A DNA stretch of 49,772 nt from Coxiellaceae bacterium (GTDB lineage Bacteria; Pseudomonadota; Gammaproteobacteria; Coxiellales; Coxiellaceae): NCBI GenBank assembly GCA_029212925.1, contig JARGOB010000020.1, positions 1 to 49,772 on the forward strand. The letters are read 5' to 3'. Position 1 is the stretch's first letter; each line of letters begins with the position of its first letter. Made by a program: the position numbers and the translations under genes. The notes below the pieces were generated by a model. It was not told the origin of the DNA. It ran no database searches and saw only the letters and a list, made by a program, of their open reading frames with translations. Shown piece after piece: positions 25,236 to 34,769 of this stretch.

Positions 25236-26030
25236 ATGGAATCAATAAACAAATACATCGGCAACGTTTGGGGCGCGCGGTACTTTTGGTGGCACTTGGC
25301 GATGTCTGATACGCGCTCACGCTTTAGGCGCTCTTATCTAGGTATTATTTGGGCCATACTAACACCACTGCTCTTTACCCTCTTACTCACCGGTGTCATG
25401 AGCTTCATATTCAAATCACAGCCACTGTCCTACGCCATCTATGTGTTCGTCGGGCTCGTCGTCTGGGAAGTCGTCATGAGCAGCGGCAACAATGGTTGCG
25501 ATGAATTTATCAAAGCCGAAAGTTATATTAAACAATTTAAACAGCCAATGATCATCTACCCCATTCGTACCACACTGGTATCGATCGTCTATATGTTGTT
25601 TGGCTTTATCGGCATCGTTTGCTGGCAAATGTTTATTGCACCATCACACTTACTCGTGATGGCACTGTTTTTTATTCCCTCAACCATCATGCTATTTTTT
25701 GTGGCATTGCCTGTCGCCATCTTATGCGGTATGGCTAATACTAAGTTCCGCGATTTTTCACAAATACTAACACTCACATTCCAAGCCATGTGGTATGCGT
25801 CACCGATCTTTATTTCAGCTGATGTATTATTAAAATCCAAGCACTTATATGTTTTAGTTACCTATAACCCCATCTACCATTTACTGCAGCTGTATCGCGC
25901 TCCCTTATTAACAGGCAAAGCACCGACAGAAATGGACTTTTTATATGTATTGGGCGCCGGCATCGTGCTATGGCTATTTGCTATACGCAGCTTAATTAAA
26001 AATGAAAACATGTTGATACACTATTTATGA
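25236..26030 (+). CDS. wzm: ABC-2 type polysaccharide export permease (Wzm-like)
   Basis: This 264-residue protein has about six membrane helices and the pattern YLGIIWAILTPLLFTLLLTGVMSFIF near the N-terminus and TFQAMWYASPIFISADVLL, typical of O-antigen/teichoic acid export permeases. It overlaps the ATPase gene by an ATGA. It forms the membrane channel that exports an undecaprenyl-linked polysaccharide. Confidence 0.92.
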   Translation: MESINKYIGNVWGARYFWWHLAMSDTRSRFRRSYLGIIWAILTPLLFTLLLTGVMSFIFKSQPLSYAIYVFVGLVVWEVVMSSGNNGCDEFIKAESYIKQFKQPMIIYPIRTTLVSIVYMLFGFIGIVCWQMFIAPSHLLVMALFFIPSTIMLFFVALPVAILCGMANTKFRDFSQILTLTFQAMWYASPIFISADVLLKSKHLYVLVTYNPIYHLLQLYRAPLLTGKAPTEMDFLYVLGAGIVLWLFAIRSLIKNENMLIHYL

Positions 26031-26821
26031 GCAATCAATCTTACATTCAGTTCGACAACGTTAATGTGTATTATTCATCATTGGCTTATAAGTCGCATTC
26101 TTTAAAAGAGCATATCCTGCGAAAGAAAACCAAGGCCTGCGTTGAAGATGTGCATGCACTAAAAAACGTGAGCTTCAATGTGCAACATGGCGAACGCATC
26201 GGCTTAATTGGCCACAATGGCGCCGGTAAAAGCACACTGCTCAAAACCATTGCAGGGTTGTATCCGATTGCCACCGGCACTCGAACCGTAAGTGGTGTGA
26301 TCCGCTCTTTATTTGAATTAAACATTGGCTTTGAACCAGAAGCTACCGGTCGCGAAAACATCATGTACCGCGGCTTATTACTCGGTAAAAAACCGAAAGA
26401 AGTCCGTGCACTGGAACAAGAAATTGTAGATTTCGCTGAGCTTGGCAACTTTATTGATTACCCGATTAAAACCTATTCTGCCGGCATGGTCGTGCGCTTA
26501 GCATTCGCTATATCCACAGCCGTTACTGGTGATATTTTATTATTGGATGAAGTATTAGCCGCTGGTGATGCTAAATTTTTCAAAAAAGCCAAAGCGCGCA
26601 TCACCTCTTTAATTGATGACGCTGAGCTAATGTTTTTTGCTAGCCATGATTTCGAATCACTCGAAGAAATTTGTAACCGTTGCTTTGTCATGCACAAAGG
26701 TGAACTCGTGTTTGATGGTGAGCCTAAACAAGCCATCTTGTTTTACCATGACCTCATTGGCATACCATATGAGCCGAAAGTAAAACAAAAAATAATAGAA
26801 ACCGAAACGGCTGAGCTCTAA
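26027..26821 (+). CDS. wzt: ABC polysaccharide export ATPase (Wzt-like)
   Basis: This 264-residue protein has Walker A GHNGAGKST, the signature KTYSAGMVVRLAFA and Walker B ILLLDEVLAAGD. It lacks the extra C-terminal carbohydrate-binding domain of longer Wzt proteins, so it resembles KpsT/TagH/short Wzt forms that export without recognising a chain-end cap. It is coupled by a 4-base overlap to the permease and by TAATG to the next glycosyltransferase. Confidence 0.93.
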   Translation: MSNQSYIQFDNVNVYYSSLAYKSHSLKEHILRKKTKACVEDVHALKNVSFNVQHGERIGLIGHNGAGKSTLLKTIAGLYPIATGTRTVSGVIRSLFELNIGFEPEATGRENIMYRGLLLGKKPKEVRALEQEIVDFAELGNFIDYPIKTYSAGMVVRLAFAISTAVTGDILLLDEVLAAGDAKFFKKAKARITSLIDDAELMFFASHDFESLEEICNRCFVMHKGELVFDGEPKQAILFYHDLIGIPYEPKVKQKIIETETAEL

Positions 26822-27861
26822 TGAGTCCTCTGTCACTAATTGTAGCCGCACTGCGAACCCCCTATGACGCTTTTTGGAAATGCATGCAACGATTCGGCGC
26901 TAACCCTTATGCTGAACTGCGCACCACACACGCCATTAACCAAACTAGGCTATTTATTTTTAACAAACTAAACCATTGCACATTGTACCCCATTGACCGC
27001 TGGCTATCTAAAAAGCGCGAACAACAACATCAACAAACGCTATTATACAAAAATGACTCAACACCCTCACGCAAAATATTGTGTGTATTCTCACAGTTCC
27101 ACGCCAAGGGTGAGCTCGCCGATTACTGTGCATACTACCTCCAGCAACTACAGCAAGCAGGCTGCGATATTGTACTCGTCAGCACATCGCCTCAATTCAC
27201 TTCAACGGCGCTAGTTAAAACCAAACGCTACTGTAAAGCCATCATTCATCGAGATAACGTTGGCCGCGACTTTTATTCCTATAAGGTAGGCATCGATTAC
27301 ATAGGGAAGCGACTCGAACAATATGACCAACTGGTTATTGCAAATGACAGTGTATTTGGCCCCTTTACTCACCTATCCAATATACTTCATTTTGGTGAAA
27401 CACATTCCTTAGATGTTTGGGGAGCAACCGATTCATTTGAAAATGGTTACCACCTACAAACCTACTTTATTGGCTTTAACAAGAAAGTTATATGCTCTAA
27501 AGCTTTTAAACAATGGTGGCACAACGTCACTATTCTTCACTTTAAACAACACATTATTGACAGCTTCGAGCTACCACTGGCAAGTGACATGATGCAAGCT
27601 GGCTTTCGTTGCAACGCACTTTGGCATTACAATACTATCTACAAAAAAATTCCGGACGCCTATCTATTAAATAATCGTGTGAGAGGCAAATACTGTAATC
27701 CGACAATATATTTCTGGGACCACCTGATAAAAACCGAGCAATTCCCTTTTTTAAAAAAAGAAGTCACTGCCGGTATAAAATTCAACCCGGACCATTTCAA
27801 ATATTGCTTACATGAAATTCAATCCGTTTACGACACGAACCTACTCAACCAAACCCACTAA
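26821..27861 (+). CDS. RgpF-family rhamnan synthesis glycosyltransferase (first copy)
   Basis: This 346-residue protein carries the RgpF family blocks CVFSQFHAKGELADYCAYYLQQL, HRDNVGRDFYSYKVGIDYIG and LVIANDSVFGPF. RgpF proteins are involved in rhamnose-glucose polysaccharide assembly. The start overlaps the Wzt stop (TAATG) and the 3' end overlaps the convergent gene of unknown function by four bases. A second, divergent homologue lies at 29653-30678. Confidence 0.85.
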   Translation: MSPLSLIVAALRTPYDAFWKCMQRFGANPYAELRTTHAINQTRLFIFNKLNHCTLYPIDRWLSKKREQQHQQTLLYKNDSTPSRKILCVFSQFHAKGELADYCAYYLQQLQQAGCDIVLVSTSPQFTSTALVKTKRYCKAIIHRDNVGRDFYSYKVGIDYIGKRLEQYDQLVIANDSVFGPFTHLSNILHFGETHSLDVWGATDSFENGYHLQTYFIGFNKKVICSKAFKQWWHNVTILHFKQHIIDSFELPLASDMMQAGFRCNALWHYNTIYKKIPDAYLLNNRVRGKYCNPTIYFWDHLIKTEQFPFLKKEVTAGIKFNPDHFKYCLHEIQSVYDTNLLNQTH

Positions 27862-28742
27862 CCTGCATCGTCTTCATCGCGCTTTATACCGTACTTCAAC
27901 CGCAATTTCAGGTGCATAAGGTGAAAATCCAATCGCCTCGCTCGAATATTGTATTGAGCTCGTAAAAAATGCTTAAATACACGCCACTGATGCTTTAAAT
28001 TAAATTTTCTACTCACAGTCAATATCCATTTCTGATGTGAGAAGAGCTGCATCAAAAAGCGCCCCTTATGGACTTTAGGCGGGTATGAAAAACTTTTTGA
28101 TTTGATATCAGGGTTAAGCACTAAAAAGGTAGAAAATAATCGCTCAAAAATAAAAGGGAAGTAGTTCGCATCAATAACAGGATCTGCTCGCTTAAAGAGT
28201 AAAGTTCTATCTTCATCACCCAAATGTGTATAAATCGCATCATGGCATTTTTGCAAAAAAGGAATGAATTGCTGCCAAAAAGCCTGGCTACCCACCCAAT
28301 AATTACAATACAATGTGTTCTTTCGGCTCATCTTCAGCTCATTCACATCAATGTCATAGCCCGCCGCATTAATGATTTTATTAGCGAGTCGAGTAATATG
28401 AGGGTGGCAATCTTCGCCTTGTACCCAAACATTTTTATAACGCAGATTCTCTACCATAGGATTAATAAAATAAACATCATAACCCGGTTTTTTATGTATA
28501 TATTGTACAAACTCAGCACCAGTAATGCCTGTTTTATCCTGGAATTTCCACGACAAATAGCCAGTTAAATCCGCTGATTTATAGGCACCCTGTTCATACA
28601 TCTTATTAAAAACATAATACTCCCTCAGTTCAGGGTTCGGATTATCGCAATTATCAAAGGGAATAAATGCAGGGTCCAAACCCCGCAGCTGCTCTGGGTC
28701 AAAGTATATTTGATGTATGTTAACTGTTTTCGAACGTTTCAC
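27858..28742 (-). CDS. Hypothetical protein of the rhamnan locus, possible glycosyltransferase
   Basis: This protein of about 294 residues begins MKRSKTVNIHQIYFD and has FDNCDNPNPELREYYVFNKMY and GYLSWKFQDKTGITGAEFVQYI. It is soluble and basic at the C-terminus (RLDFHLMHLKLRLKYGIKRDE). I prefer GTG 28742, which follows an AGAGGGGGGGG ribosome binding site, over GTG 28781, which overlaps rmlD. The fold is not certain; context and HQIYFDP-type N-terminus suggest a sugar transferase. An eight-G tract immediately before the start might slip. Confidence 0.6.
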   Translation of the reverse strand: MKRSKTVNIHQIYFDPEQLRGLDPAFIPFDNCDNPNPELREYYVFNKMYEQGAYKSADLTGYLSWKFQDKTGITGAEFVQYIHKKPGYDVYFINPMVENLRYKNVWVQGEDCHPHITRLANKIINAAGYDIDVNELKMSRKNTLYCNYWVGSQAFWQQFIPFLQKCHDAIYTHLGDEDRTLLFKRADPVIDANYFPFIFERLFSTFLVLNPDIKSKSFSYPPKVHKGRFLMQLFSHQKWILTVSRKFNLKHQWRVFKHFLRAQYNIRARRLDFHLMHLKLRLKYGIKRDEDDAG

Positions 28743-28768
28743 TGCACCCCCCCCTCTACTATAATCGA

Positions 28769-29656
28769 TTAGTGACTGCACTCATGTGTACAATAACCCT
28801 TAGCTTCCAAATACTGCTCTAACGCTTGCTGCCAATGCGGAATATCACCGATGACCCGAGCTAATTTCGCGTTATTCAATACACTGTAACTCGGTCTCGC
28901 AGCCTTTGTCGGAAATTCATCGGCAGTAATTGCCTCAACTGTTGCATCAATCCCCGCCGCCTCAATAATTGTTTTAGCAAACTCATGCCACGTGGCTTGA
29001 CCACTGTTCACCGCATGATAAACACCCGGGGCAGCATTCGCCTTAAGTATTTGGCAAATCATCCACGCCACATCTGCTGTCGATGTAGGTGACATCCACT
29101 GGTCACCAACCACTTTTAACGCACCGCGTTCTTTAGCCAAGCGAATCATGGTTTCAACAAAGTTACCGCCTTTACCGCTCGCCCCTGCAACACCAAATAA
29201 AGAAGCGACACGTAAAATGCTAGTTTTATCACAATGGTTTTGAGCCAAGGACTCACCCATCAATTTTGAAGCTCCATAAACATTAACAGGGCTCGGCACA
29301 TCCGTTTCAACCAAAGGTTGTTTAGCATTAGGGCCACCAAACACATAGTCAGTACTAATATGAATAAATTGCGCTGACTTCACCTGGCATGCTTTAGCCA
29401 TTTCACGCACAGCAAACGCATTAATATCAAAGGCCTTGTCAGTATTCTCTTCCACCTCATCGGTTTTATGATAACTCGTGCAGTTAATTAGCACATCAAA
29501 GTCATAAGTGGTCAAGCGCGTACCAATGGTTTGATATTGCTCAACATCACAGTCACTGCGTAACAACGCTTGCAACTCGATATCTGCGTGCTTTTCTACC
29601 TCTGCGCGAATATCCATGCCCAACTGGCCATTAGCCCCTAATAATAAAACCTTCAT
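28769..29656 (-). CDS. rmlD: dTDP-4-dehydrorhamnose reductase
   Basis: This 295-residue SDR has MKVLLLGANGQLGMDI (Rossmann), HISTDYVFGG, the YGASKLMGE active-site YxxxK and PTSTADVAWMI, all typical of RmlD/RfbD. It makes dTDP-L-rhamnose in the last step of the pathway. The start overlaps the upstream RgpF-like gene by four bases. Confidence 0.95.
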   Translation of the reverse strand: MKVLLLGANGQLGMDIRAEVEKHADIELQALLRSDCDVEQYQTIGTRLTTYDFDVLINCTSYHKTDEVEENTDKAFDINAFAVREMAKACQVKSAQFIHISTDYVFGGPNAKQPLVETDVPSPVNVYGASKLMGESLAQNHCDKTSILRVASLFGVAGASGKGGNFVETMIRLAKERGALKVVGDQWMSPTSTADVAWMICQILKANAAPGVYHAVNSGQATWHEFAKTIIEAAGIDATVEAITADEFPTKAARPSYSVLNNAKLARVIGDIPHWQQALEQYLEAKGYCTHECSH

Positions 29657-30678
29657 TGATTTACTCCTTCCAAGGCTTGTTCAATCGTGTTAACGGGAAA
29701 ATCTGTGTGCGATTTAAATACTTGCTGCCATTTACCGAGGTTCATACCCATTGGGTTGCGTTGCAACAGGTCGCGCTTAATCATCGTACAGTCGTAATAT
29801 TTAATAATTAGCCACCAGCAATAAAAGCAAGGATTGTATTTTTTACTCAACCACTTCGTTAGTTGTCGGCGCGCAGTCTCAGGCAATAAAAAGCGATTAC
29901 TGGCCAAATCTCGCTTCATCTTAGCGACCGAGCATAATGCTTTTAGCTTAAATCCTGCTTTGATTAACTGTTGACTAAAACCAATCTCATAAAACTGTAC
30001 AATATTCGACTTTACCGTTAACGGCAATACTTGACGCCAAAACTGCTGAAACCTGTCACTTAAAAATACAGCGGGCTTCAATAATAAAAAATAACTCTGT
30101 AAATGATATTGATGCTGTTCACAATCAGTTAAGCCAAACATATCAATATCACTGCGTTGCGCCATTAGCAGTGCTTTACTAATCGAGTGCTTAGACACAA
30201 AAAAACTATCGTTGGTAATTAGGAGCTGCTGATAGATAGTCAGGTCACCCATGGCCTGCAAGCCCACTTTATACGACATAAAGTCACGACCGATATTATT
30301 GCGGCACATAATACGATGACAAAGCCCACGCAACTGCTGCTGTGCCGCCTCCGTCAAATCGCCACTCGTCACAAATACAATAGAGAACTGATGTGCATTC
30401 AACACCTCAAGGTAGTTCAATACATAAGACTGAACGTCACCCTGTGCATCGTAGTGAGCAAATACACATAACTTTTCTTGTGAGGATTGATCCGACTGCC
30501 AATCAAGCAACACCTTTGATACTTTACGTTTAGCAAAGAGTCGATCAACCCAATGGCATAATGTTTTAACTAACGGCATATGGTAAATCGGACGCAACAA
30601 AGTGCCCTTAACTGAAAATGCAGGCTTGAATCCCGGCATAATAAGGGGTTGTTGTTCGATATCACACTTCGCAGACAT
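29653..30678 (-). CDS. RgpF-family rhamnan synthesis glycosyltransferase (second copy)
   Basis: This protein of about 341 residues has CVFAHYDAQGDVQSYVLNYLEVL, CRNNIGRDFMSYKVGLQAMG and LLITNDSFFV, the same blocks as the copy at 26821 but clearly diverged. ATG 30678 is used; a GTG at 30696 gives six more residues. The gene overlaps rmlC at its 5' end and rmlD at its 3' end, so it is translated within the rml operon. Confidence 0.83.
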   Translation of the reverse strand: MSAKCDIEQQPLIMPGFKPAFSVKGTLLRPIYHMPLVKTLCHWVDRLFAKRKVSKVLLDWQSDQSSQEKLCVFAHYDAQGDVQSYVLNYLEVLNAHQFSIVFVTSGDLTEAAQQQLRGLCHRIMCRNNIGRDFMSYKVGLQAMGDLTIYQQLLITNDSFFVSKHSISKALLMAQRSDIDMFGLTDCEQHQYHLQSYFLLLKPAVFLSDRFQQFWRQVLPLTVKSNIVQFYEIGFSQQLIKAGFKLKALCSVAKMKRDLASNRFLLPETARRQLTKWLSKKYNPCFYCWWLIIKYYDCTMIKRDLLQRNPMGMNLGKWQQVFKSHTDFPVNTIEQALEGVNQ

Positions 30679-31228
30679 AATGGATTTCTGCCTCACTCAA
30701 CAAAGCCGCTTCACGATCTTTATCGGACAATAAAACTTCAGACTCGGGCATTGGCCACTCGATACCAATCGCAGGATCGTTCCAACGAATATGGCCTTCA
30801 TGCGCCGGTGAATACTCATTAGTCGAGCGATAAAGTAAGTTGGTATTATCTTCGAGCACCAAAACTCCATGCGCAAAACCAGGCGGCACCCATAAACAAT
30901 GGTGGTTCTCTGCCGTTAACGTCGCCGTTACATGCTGACCAAAGGTCGGTGAACCTTTACGAATATCCACAGCAACATCAAATACTGCACCCGAAACAAC
31001 GCGTACAATCTTACCCTGCGCCATCGGGTCATGCTGATAATGCAAGCCACGCAATACGCCCTTATCAGAAAACGAATGATTGTCTTGACGAAAATCACCA
31101 ACAATCCCATTCGCTTCAAAACTGCTGCGTTGATACGTTTCTTGAAAGTAACCACGGTCATCCGGAAATACACGCGGCTCAATTAATATCACATCTGGTA
31201 TCGCTAATCTTCTAAACTCAAATGGCAT
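30662..31228 (-). CDS. rmlC: dTDP-4-dehydrorhamnose 3,5-epimerase
   Basis: This 188-residue cupin has IEPRVFPDDRGYFQETY, the catalytic DNHSFSDKGVLRGLHYQ (His in RGLHYQ) and WVPPGFAHGVLVLED. It epimerises the dTDP-4-keto-6-deoxyglucose product in rhamnose synthesis. A GAAGGA ribosome binding site precedes the ATG. Confidence 0.96.
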   Translation of the reverse strand: MPFEFRRLAIPDVILIEPRVFPDDRGYFQETYQRSSFEANGIVGDFRQDNHSFSDKGVLRGLHYQHDPMAQGKIVRVVSGAVFDVAVDIRKGSPTFGQHVTATLTAENHHCLWVPPGFAHGVLVLEDNTNLLYRSTNEYSPAHEGHIRWNDPAIGIEWPMPESEVLLSDKDREAALLSEAEIHYVCEV

Positions 31229-31307
31229 TTTTTATTTCCTTCGGTTTCAGTATTCTTTTCTAACTGCCCAGTTAAGGACTATCCAACTTCTTTTGTGTCC
31301 TTCAGCT

Positions 31308-32342
31308 TTATACGATATTTACCATACCGCCGTGTAATTCAGTCTGCTTAACAATAGCTGACCACTGCTCCAAGGCTTTATACCAATCCAATGTAATGGT
31401 TTGCGTCGTACGCAGTAACTCACCCGAGATTAACTTCTCTAAAATTTCAGATGCACCTCTTTCAGCATCCCATTGCGGCGTCCAGTCCAGTGTGTTTTTG
31501 ATCTTACTAAAGTTCACTTGATAACTGCGATGATCAACATCACCATACCACTCAATCTCAACCGGCTCACCAATGCGCTTAGCAACCATCTTAGTAATGA
31601 TCTCTGCTAATGGGCCAATTTGATAGTTCAACGCTTCACCACCCACGTTGAAAATTTGACCATTGATTTTTTCTGCATCGGCTTTCAGTAATAAAGCCAT
31701 CACATCCGTCGTATCTTGCACATGCACCATCGGACGATACTGCTGCCCATCACGCATCAACGGTAATTTTTTAGTATGCCACGCACCATAAGTCATGCCA
31801 TTAATCGCCAAATCAAAACGCATACGCGGACTGTAACCAAACACCGTCGATTGACGCATAACAGTAACAACAAAGTTATCATCCGCTAATGGCAACACAT
31901 CATTCTCAGCTTTTTCATTCGCTTTCGCATAAGTGGTTAATGGATTAGTATCCGCCGTTTCATCAACTAAATGATCTTGAAAACCATATATGCTGCAACT
32001 CGATGGTAAAATATAACGCTTCACACCCGCTTGCTTGGCCATCTGTGCTGTATTCGCACGCGCTTGATGATTGATCGCCCATGTCGCGGTATCAAATGCT
32101 TCACCCGCTGGGTCATTTGAAATCGCCACCAAATCAATAACGAAATCAACATCCGCAAAATGCGTCGGCGTTAATCGGCGCGCATCTTCACGCACGATTT
32201 CCAAATGCTCATGCTGCTTTAATTTGTCTTCACCAAAGAAAAAACGATCGACCGCTTTAACCTGGTAACCTTGGTCTAATAATTTTGGTGTTAATACCGA
32301 ACCGATATAACCGCCGGCGCCTGTTACTAATACAGTTGTCAT
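31308..32342 (-). CDS. Extended SDR NAD-dependent epimerase/dehydratase
   Basis: This 344-residue protein has MTTVLVTGAGGYIGSVLTPKLL for NAD binding and LPSSCSIYGFQDH, then TTYAKANEKAE where classical enzymes have YxxxK. The residue four after Tyr is Asn, not Lys, though a Lys sits two and six positions after the Tyr. It has LRQSTVFGYSPRMRFDLAIN, which differs from RmlB, so it is not the missing dTDP-glucose dehydratase. It lies between rmlC and the LhgO-like oxidase in the rml operon and presumably modifies a nucleotide sugar. Confidence 0.8.
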   Translation of the reverse strand: MTTVLVTGAGGYIGSVLTPKLLDQGYQVKAVDRFFFGEDKLKQHEHLEIVREDARRLTPTHFADVDFVIDLVAISNDPAGEAFDTATWAINHQARANTAQMAKQAGVKRYILPSSCSIYGFQDHLVDETADTNPLTTYAKANEKAENDVLPLADDNFVVTVMRQSTVFGYSPRMRFDLAINGMTYGAWHTKKLPLMRDGQQYRPMVHVQDTTDVMALLLKADAEKINGQIFNVGGEALNYQIGPLAEIITKMVAKRIGEPVEIEWYGDVDHRSYQVNFSKIKNTLDWTPQWDAERGASEILEKLISGELLRTTQTITLDWYKALEQWSAIVKQTELHGGMVNIV

Positions 32343-32369
32343 TTTTTATTCCTCTTATTATTTTTCTGG

Positions 32370-32431
32370 ATCCCGGATCAAGTCCGAGATGACAGAGCCT
32401 CAGTTTGTCATACCGGCCTCCGAGCCGGTAT
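32370..32431. repeat. Pair of dispersed palindromic hairpins
   Basis: Stem ATCCCGGA (32370-32377) with TCCGAGAT (32383-32390), then ATACCGGC (32410-32417) with GCCGGTAT (32424-32431). The family resembles the common ATCCCGGACTTGATCCGGGAT-type dispersed repeats, and another copy is at 49706. It lies between the SDR gene and the LhgO-like stop, five bases from the latter. Confidence 0.75.
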
Positions 32432-32435
32432 CCAG

Positions 32436-33704
32436 TTACTTTATTACTCCAGTCTCAACTTGCTTGGTTACTGACCCCATACAAGCATCCGAGCCCAATT
32501 TATTGTTCTTAAAGATCACCCGACTCACCACATCTTCAGCTACCGCCATCGATGACGTAAACGCCGGTGAAATCGCATTCAGTAGATGCACTGAGTTATC
32601 TGTAGTCTCCACCAAAAAATCCATGACCAGCTCTTTGTTTTTCCAATCCACCAACTGAGGACGAATCCCAGCTTTTGGCGAACCCTCCAACCATTCAGGT
32701 TTTAAATCCTTCACTAATTTTTTCGCATCATTAAAAAAGCAACGTGATATATATTTACGCGGCTCGGTCAACGCCACTTGGCGGAATTTTTTATTGGTAA
32801 AAAATAACTCTGCTGATCTATAGAGAATCGACCACGCCTCTTTATCAAGGCCTTTTAAAATACCATAGTTTTCGCGACCAAACGCTGGAATTGCTGTTGG
32901 CCCCACATAAACATCGCCGTGAATCCCTTTGGTGAAATGCACCCCCAAAAACGGATTTTGGATATTTGGCACCGGATAAATATTACCATTAACACGATGT
33001 TTTTGTTCTTTCACTAGCTTGCGATAAATGCCTTTAAACGGAATCATAACCAGATGTTTTGCCACACCAAATTGATGCGCCACTTGATCCGCATAGGTAC
33101 CCGCCGCATTAATCACATAGCGAAATGCAATATCACCTTGTGTAGTTTTTGCCACGGTAGCTTTTTTTAATGATTGAAACTGACAATTCATCACAAAGCG
33201 CACTTTACCTGAAGCTTTAAGTTCATCACGCATGCACAGCATAATCCGTTTAGGATCTACCATAGCTGTATAATGCGAATAAATCGCGCGGCCTGCTGTC
33301 TTGGCCCAAGGCTCAATTTCAGCCAATTGTTTTTCATCAATCCAATCCACCTTCGCGCCATTCGCCTGCGCACGCTCAAAGATGGTCTTTAAGGTTGAAA
33401 GTTCAGAGGCATCTTTAGCCACAACCACTTTACCACTGTGATCAACCGGCAAACCATTAGCCTCACAATACGCCTGCATTGCTAAATTACCCTTAAGGCA
33501 GAACTTAGCTTTGAGTGTTTCGCCCGCATAGTAAATGCCCGCATGCATCACGCCACTGTTGCGCCCAGAGGCGTGTAATGCCAGTTCAGGTTCCTTATCA
33601 ATAATGAGGATATCATCAACGCCGTGTTTTAATAGCTCACGCGCCAGCGTTAATGCAATCACACCGCCGCCGATAATTAAGATATCTGCTTGATGGCTCG
33701 TCAT
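32436..33704 (-). CDS. lhgO: L-2-hydroxyglutarate oxidase-like FAD oxidoreductase
   Basis: This 422-residue DAO-superfamily protein has ILIIGGGVIALTLARELL for FAD, HASGRNSGVMHAGIYY, KGIYRKL and FLGVHFTKGIHGDVYVGPTAIPAFGRE, which match LhgO (YgaF). LhgO oxidises L-2-hydroxyglutarate to 2-oxoglutarate. Its ATG directly follows the rmlA TAA (TAAATG), so it is part of the rml operon, an unexpected place for this enzyme; a related hydroxy-acid substrate tied to polysaccharide synthesis is possible. Confidence 0.8.
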   Translation of the reverse strand: MTSHQADILIIGGGVIALTLARELLKHGVDDILIIDKEPELALHASGRNSGVMHAGIYYAGETLKAKFCLKGNLAMQAYCEANGLPVDHSGKVVVAKDASELSTLKTIFERAQANGAKVDWIDEKQLAEIEPWAKTAGRAIYSHYTAMVDPKRIMLCMRDELKASGKVRFVMNCQFQSLKKATVAKTTQGDIAFRYVINAAGTYADQVAHQFGVAKHLVMIPFKGIYRKLVKEQKHRVNGNIYPVPNIQNPFLGVHFTKGIHGDVYVGPTAIPAFGRENYGILKGLDKEAWSILYRSAELFFTNKKFRQVALTEPRKYISRCFFNDAKKLVKDLKPEWLEGSPKAGIRPQLVDWKNKELVMDFLVETTDNSVHLLNAISPAFTSSMAVAEDVVSRVIFKNNKLGSDACMGSVTKQVETGVIK

Positions 33705-34604
33705 TTACACAGCCTCAACAGCACACGCAGCTGATTTATGATGTTGTGGTAGCTGGGCAAGGTACTGACCATAACCATTTTTCTTCATTGGTTGTGCTAA
33801 TGCTAATAACTGCTCTGACGTGATATAACCTTTTCGCCACGAGATTTCTTCTGGGCACATAATGCGCTGTCCTTGTCGCTTTTCCAGCACCGATACATAT
33901 TGACTCGCTTCTAGTAACGATTGATGAGTGCCGGTATCTAACCACGCAAAGCCCCGTTGCAACAATTCGACCTTCAATGATCCTTGTTGTAAATACACTT
34001 TATTAACATCCGTGATTTCTAATTCATTACGCCACGACGGTTTAATCGATTTGGCAATATCCACCACTTGGTTGTCGTAAAAATACAAGCCAGTAACAGC
34101 ATAATTTGATTTCGGCTGCTCCGGTTTTTCAACAATATCGATTACCGTACCATCGCGATCAAACTCAACAACACCGTAGCGTTCAGGATCATTAACGTAA
34201 TAGCCAAATACTGTACCACCAGCTAAGTCGTTACGCACATTTTGCAAAATACTTTCAAACCCTGCGCCATGAAATATATTATCACCTAAAATCAAACTGA
34301 CCGAATCGCCTTTTATGAATTCTTCGCCCAAAATAAACGCTTGCGCCAGTCCGTCAGGCGACGCTTGTTCAACGTATGAAAGATCAATACCCCAACGCGA
34401 GCCATCACCAAGTAATTCTCGATAAGCCGGCAAATCACGCGGCGTTGAGATGATTAAAATTTCGCGAATGTCAGCCAGCATTAGTGTCGATAGCGCGTAA
34501 TAGACCATCGGTTTATCATACACGGGTAGTAATTGCTTACTAATAGCCTGCGTTAATGGATATAACCGCGTTCCTGACCCTCCAGCGAGGATGATGCCTT
34601 TCAT
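33705..34604 (-). CDS. rmlA: Glucose-1-phosphate thymidylyltransferase
   Basis: This 299-residue protein starts [18 protein letters not shown] and has [26 protein letters not shown] and [10 protein letters not shown]. It catalyses the first step of dTDP-rhamnose synthesis. I use ATG 34604 because the family starts with MKGIILAGG; the frame goes on five codons upstream. It is the first gene of the minus-strand rml operon. Confidence 0.97.
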   Translation of the reverse strand: MKGIILAGGSGTRLYPLTQAISKQLLPVYDKPMVYYALSTLMLADIREILIISTPRDLPAYRELLGDGSRWGIDLSYVEQASPDGLAQAFILGEEFIKGDSVSLILGDNIFHGAGFESILQNVRNDLAGGTVFGYYVNDPERYGVVEFDRDGTVIDIVEKPEQPKSNYAVTGLYFYDNQVVDIAKSIKPSWRNELEITDVNKVYLQQGSLKVELLQRGFAWLDTGTHQSLLEASQYVSVLEKRQGQRIMCPEEISWRKGYITSEQLLALAQPMKKNGYGQYLAQLPQHHKSAACAVEAV

Positions 34605-34643
34605 AAAAAACCTATACATTAATATTAAGGTGAAATCAGCGAA

Positions 34644-34672
34644 ATGATATAGAAAAAGATCAGTTGCTGCAA
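34644..34672 (-). promoter_or_regulatory. Predicted rml operon promoter
   Basis: TTGCAG (34672-34667), 17-base spacer, TATCAT (34649-34644) on the minus strand, about 40 bases before rmlA. It is divergent from the pgi promoter. Confidence 0.5.
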
Positions 34673-34691
34673 CCGCCTTTCCTTAATAGTA

Positions 34692-34719
34692 TTGACACGC
34701 CACACAGCTCACTTACAAT
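34692..34719 (+). promoter_or_regulatory. Consensus promoter of pgi
   Basis: TTGACA (34692-34697), 16-base spacer, TACAAT (34714-34719), identical in hexamers and spacing to the promoter at 24321. The transcript would start near 34727, 43 bases before pgi. Confidence 0.7.
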
Positions 34720-34769
34720 GTTGTCTAGACTAAAATACATTCATTAACAAAACCAAGGCAATAACCACT

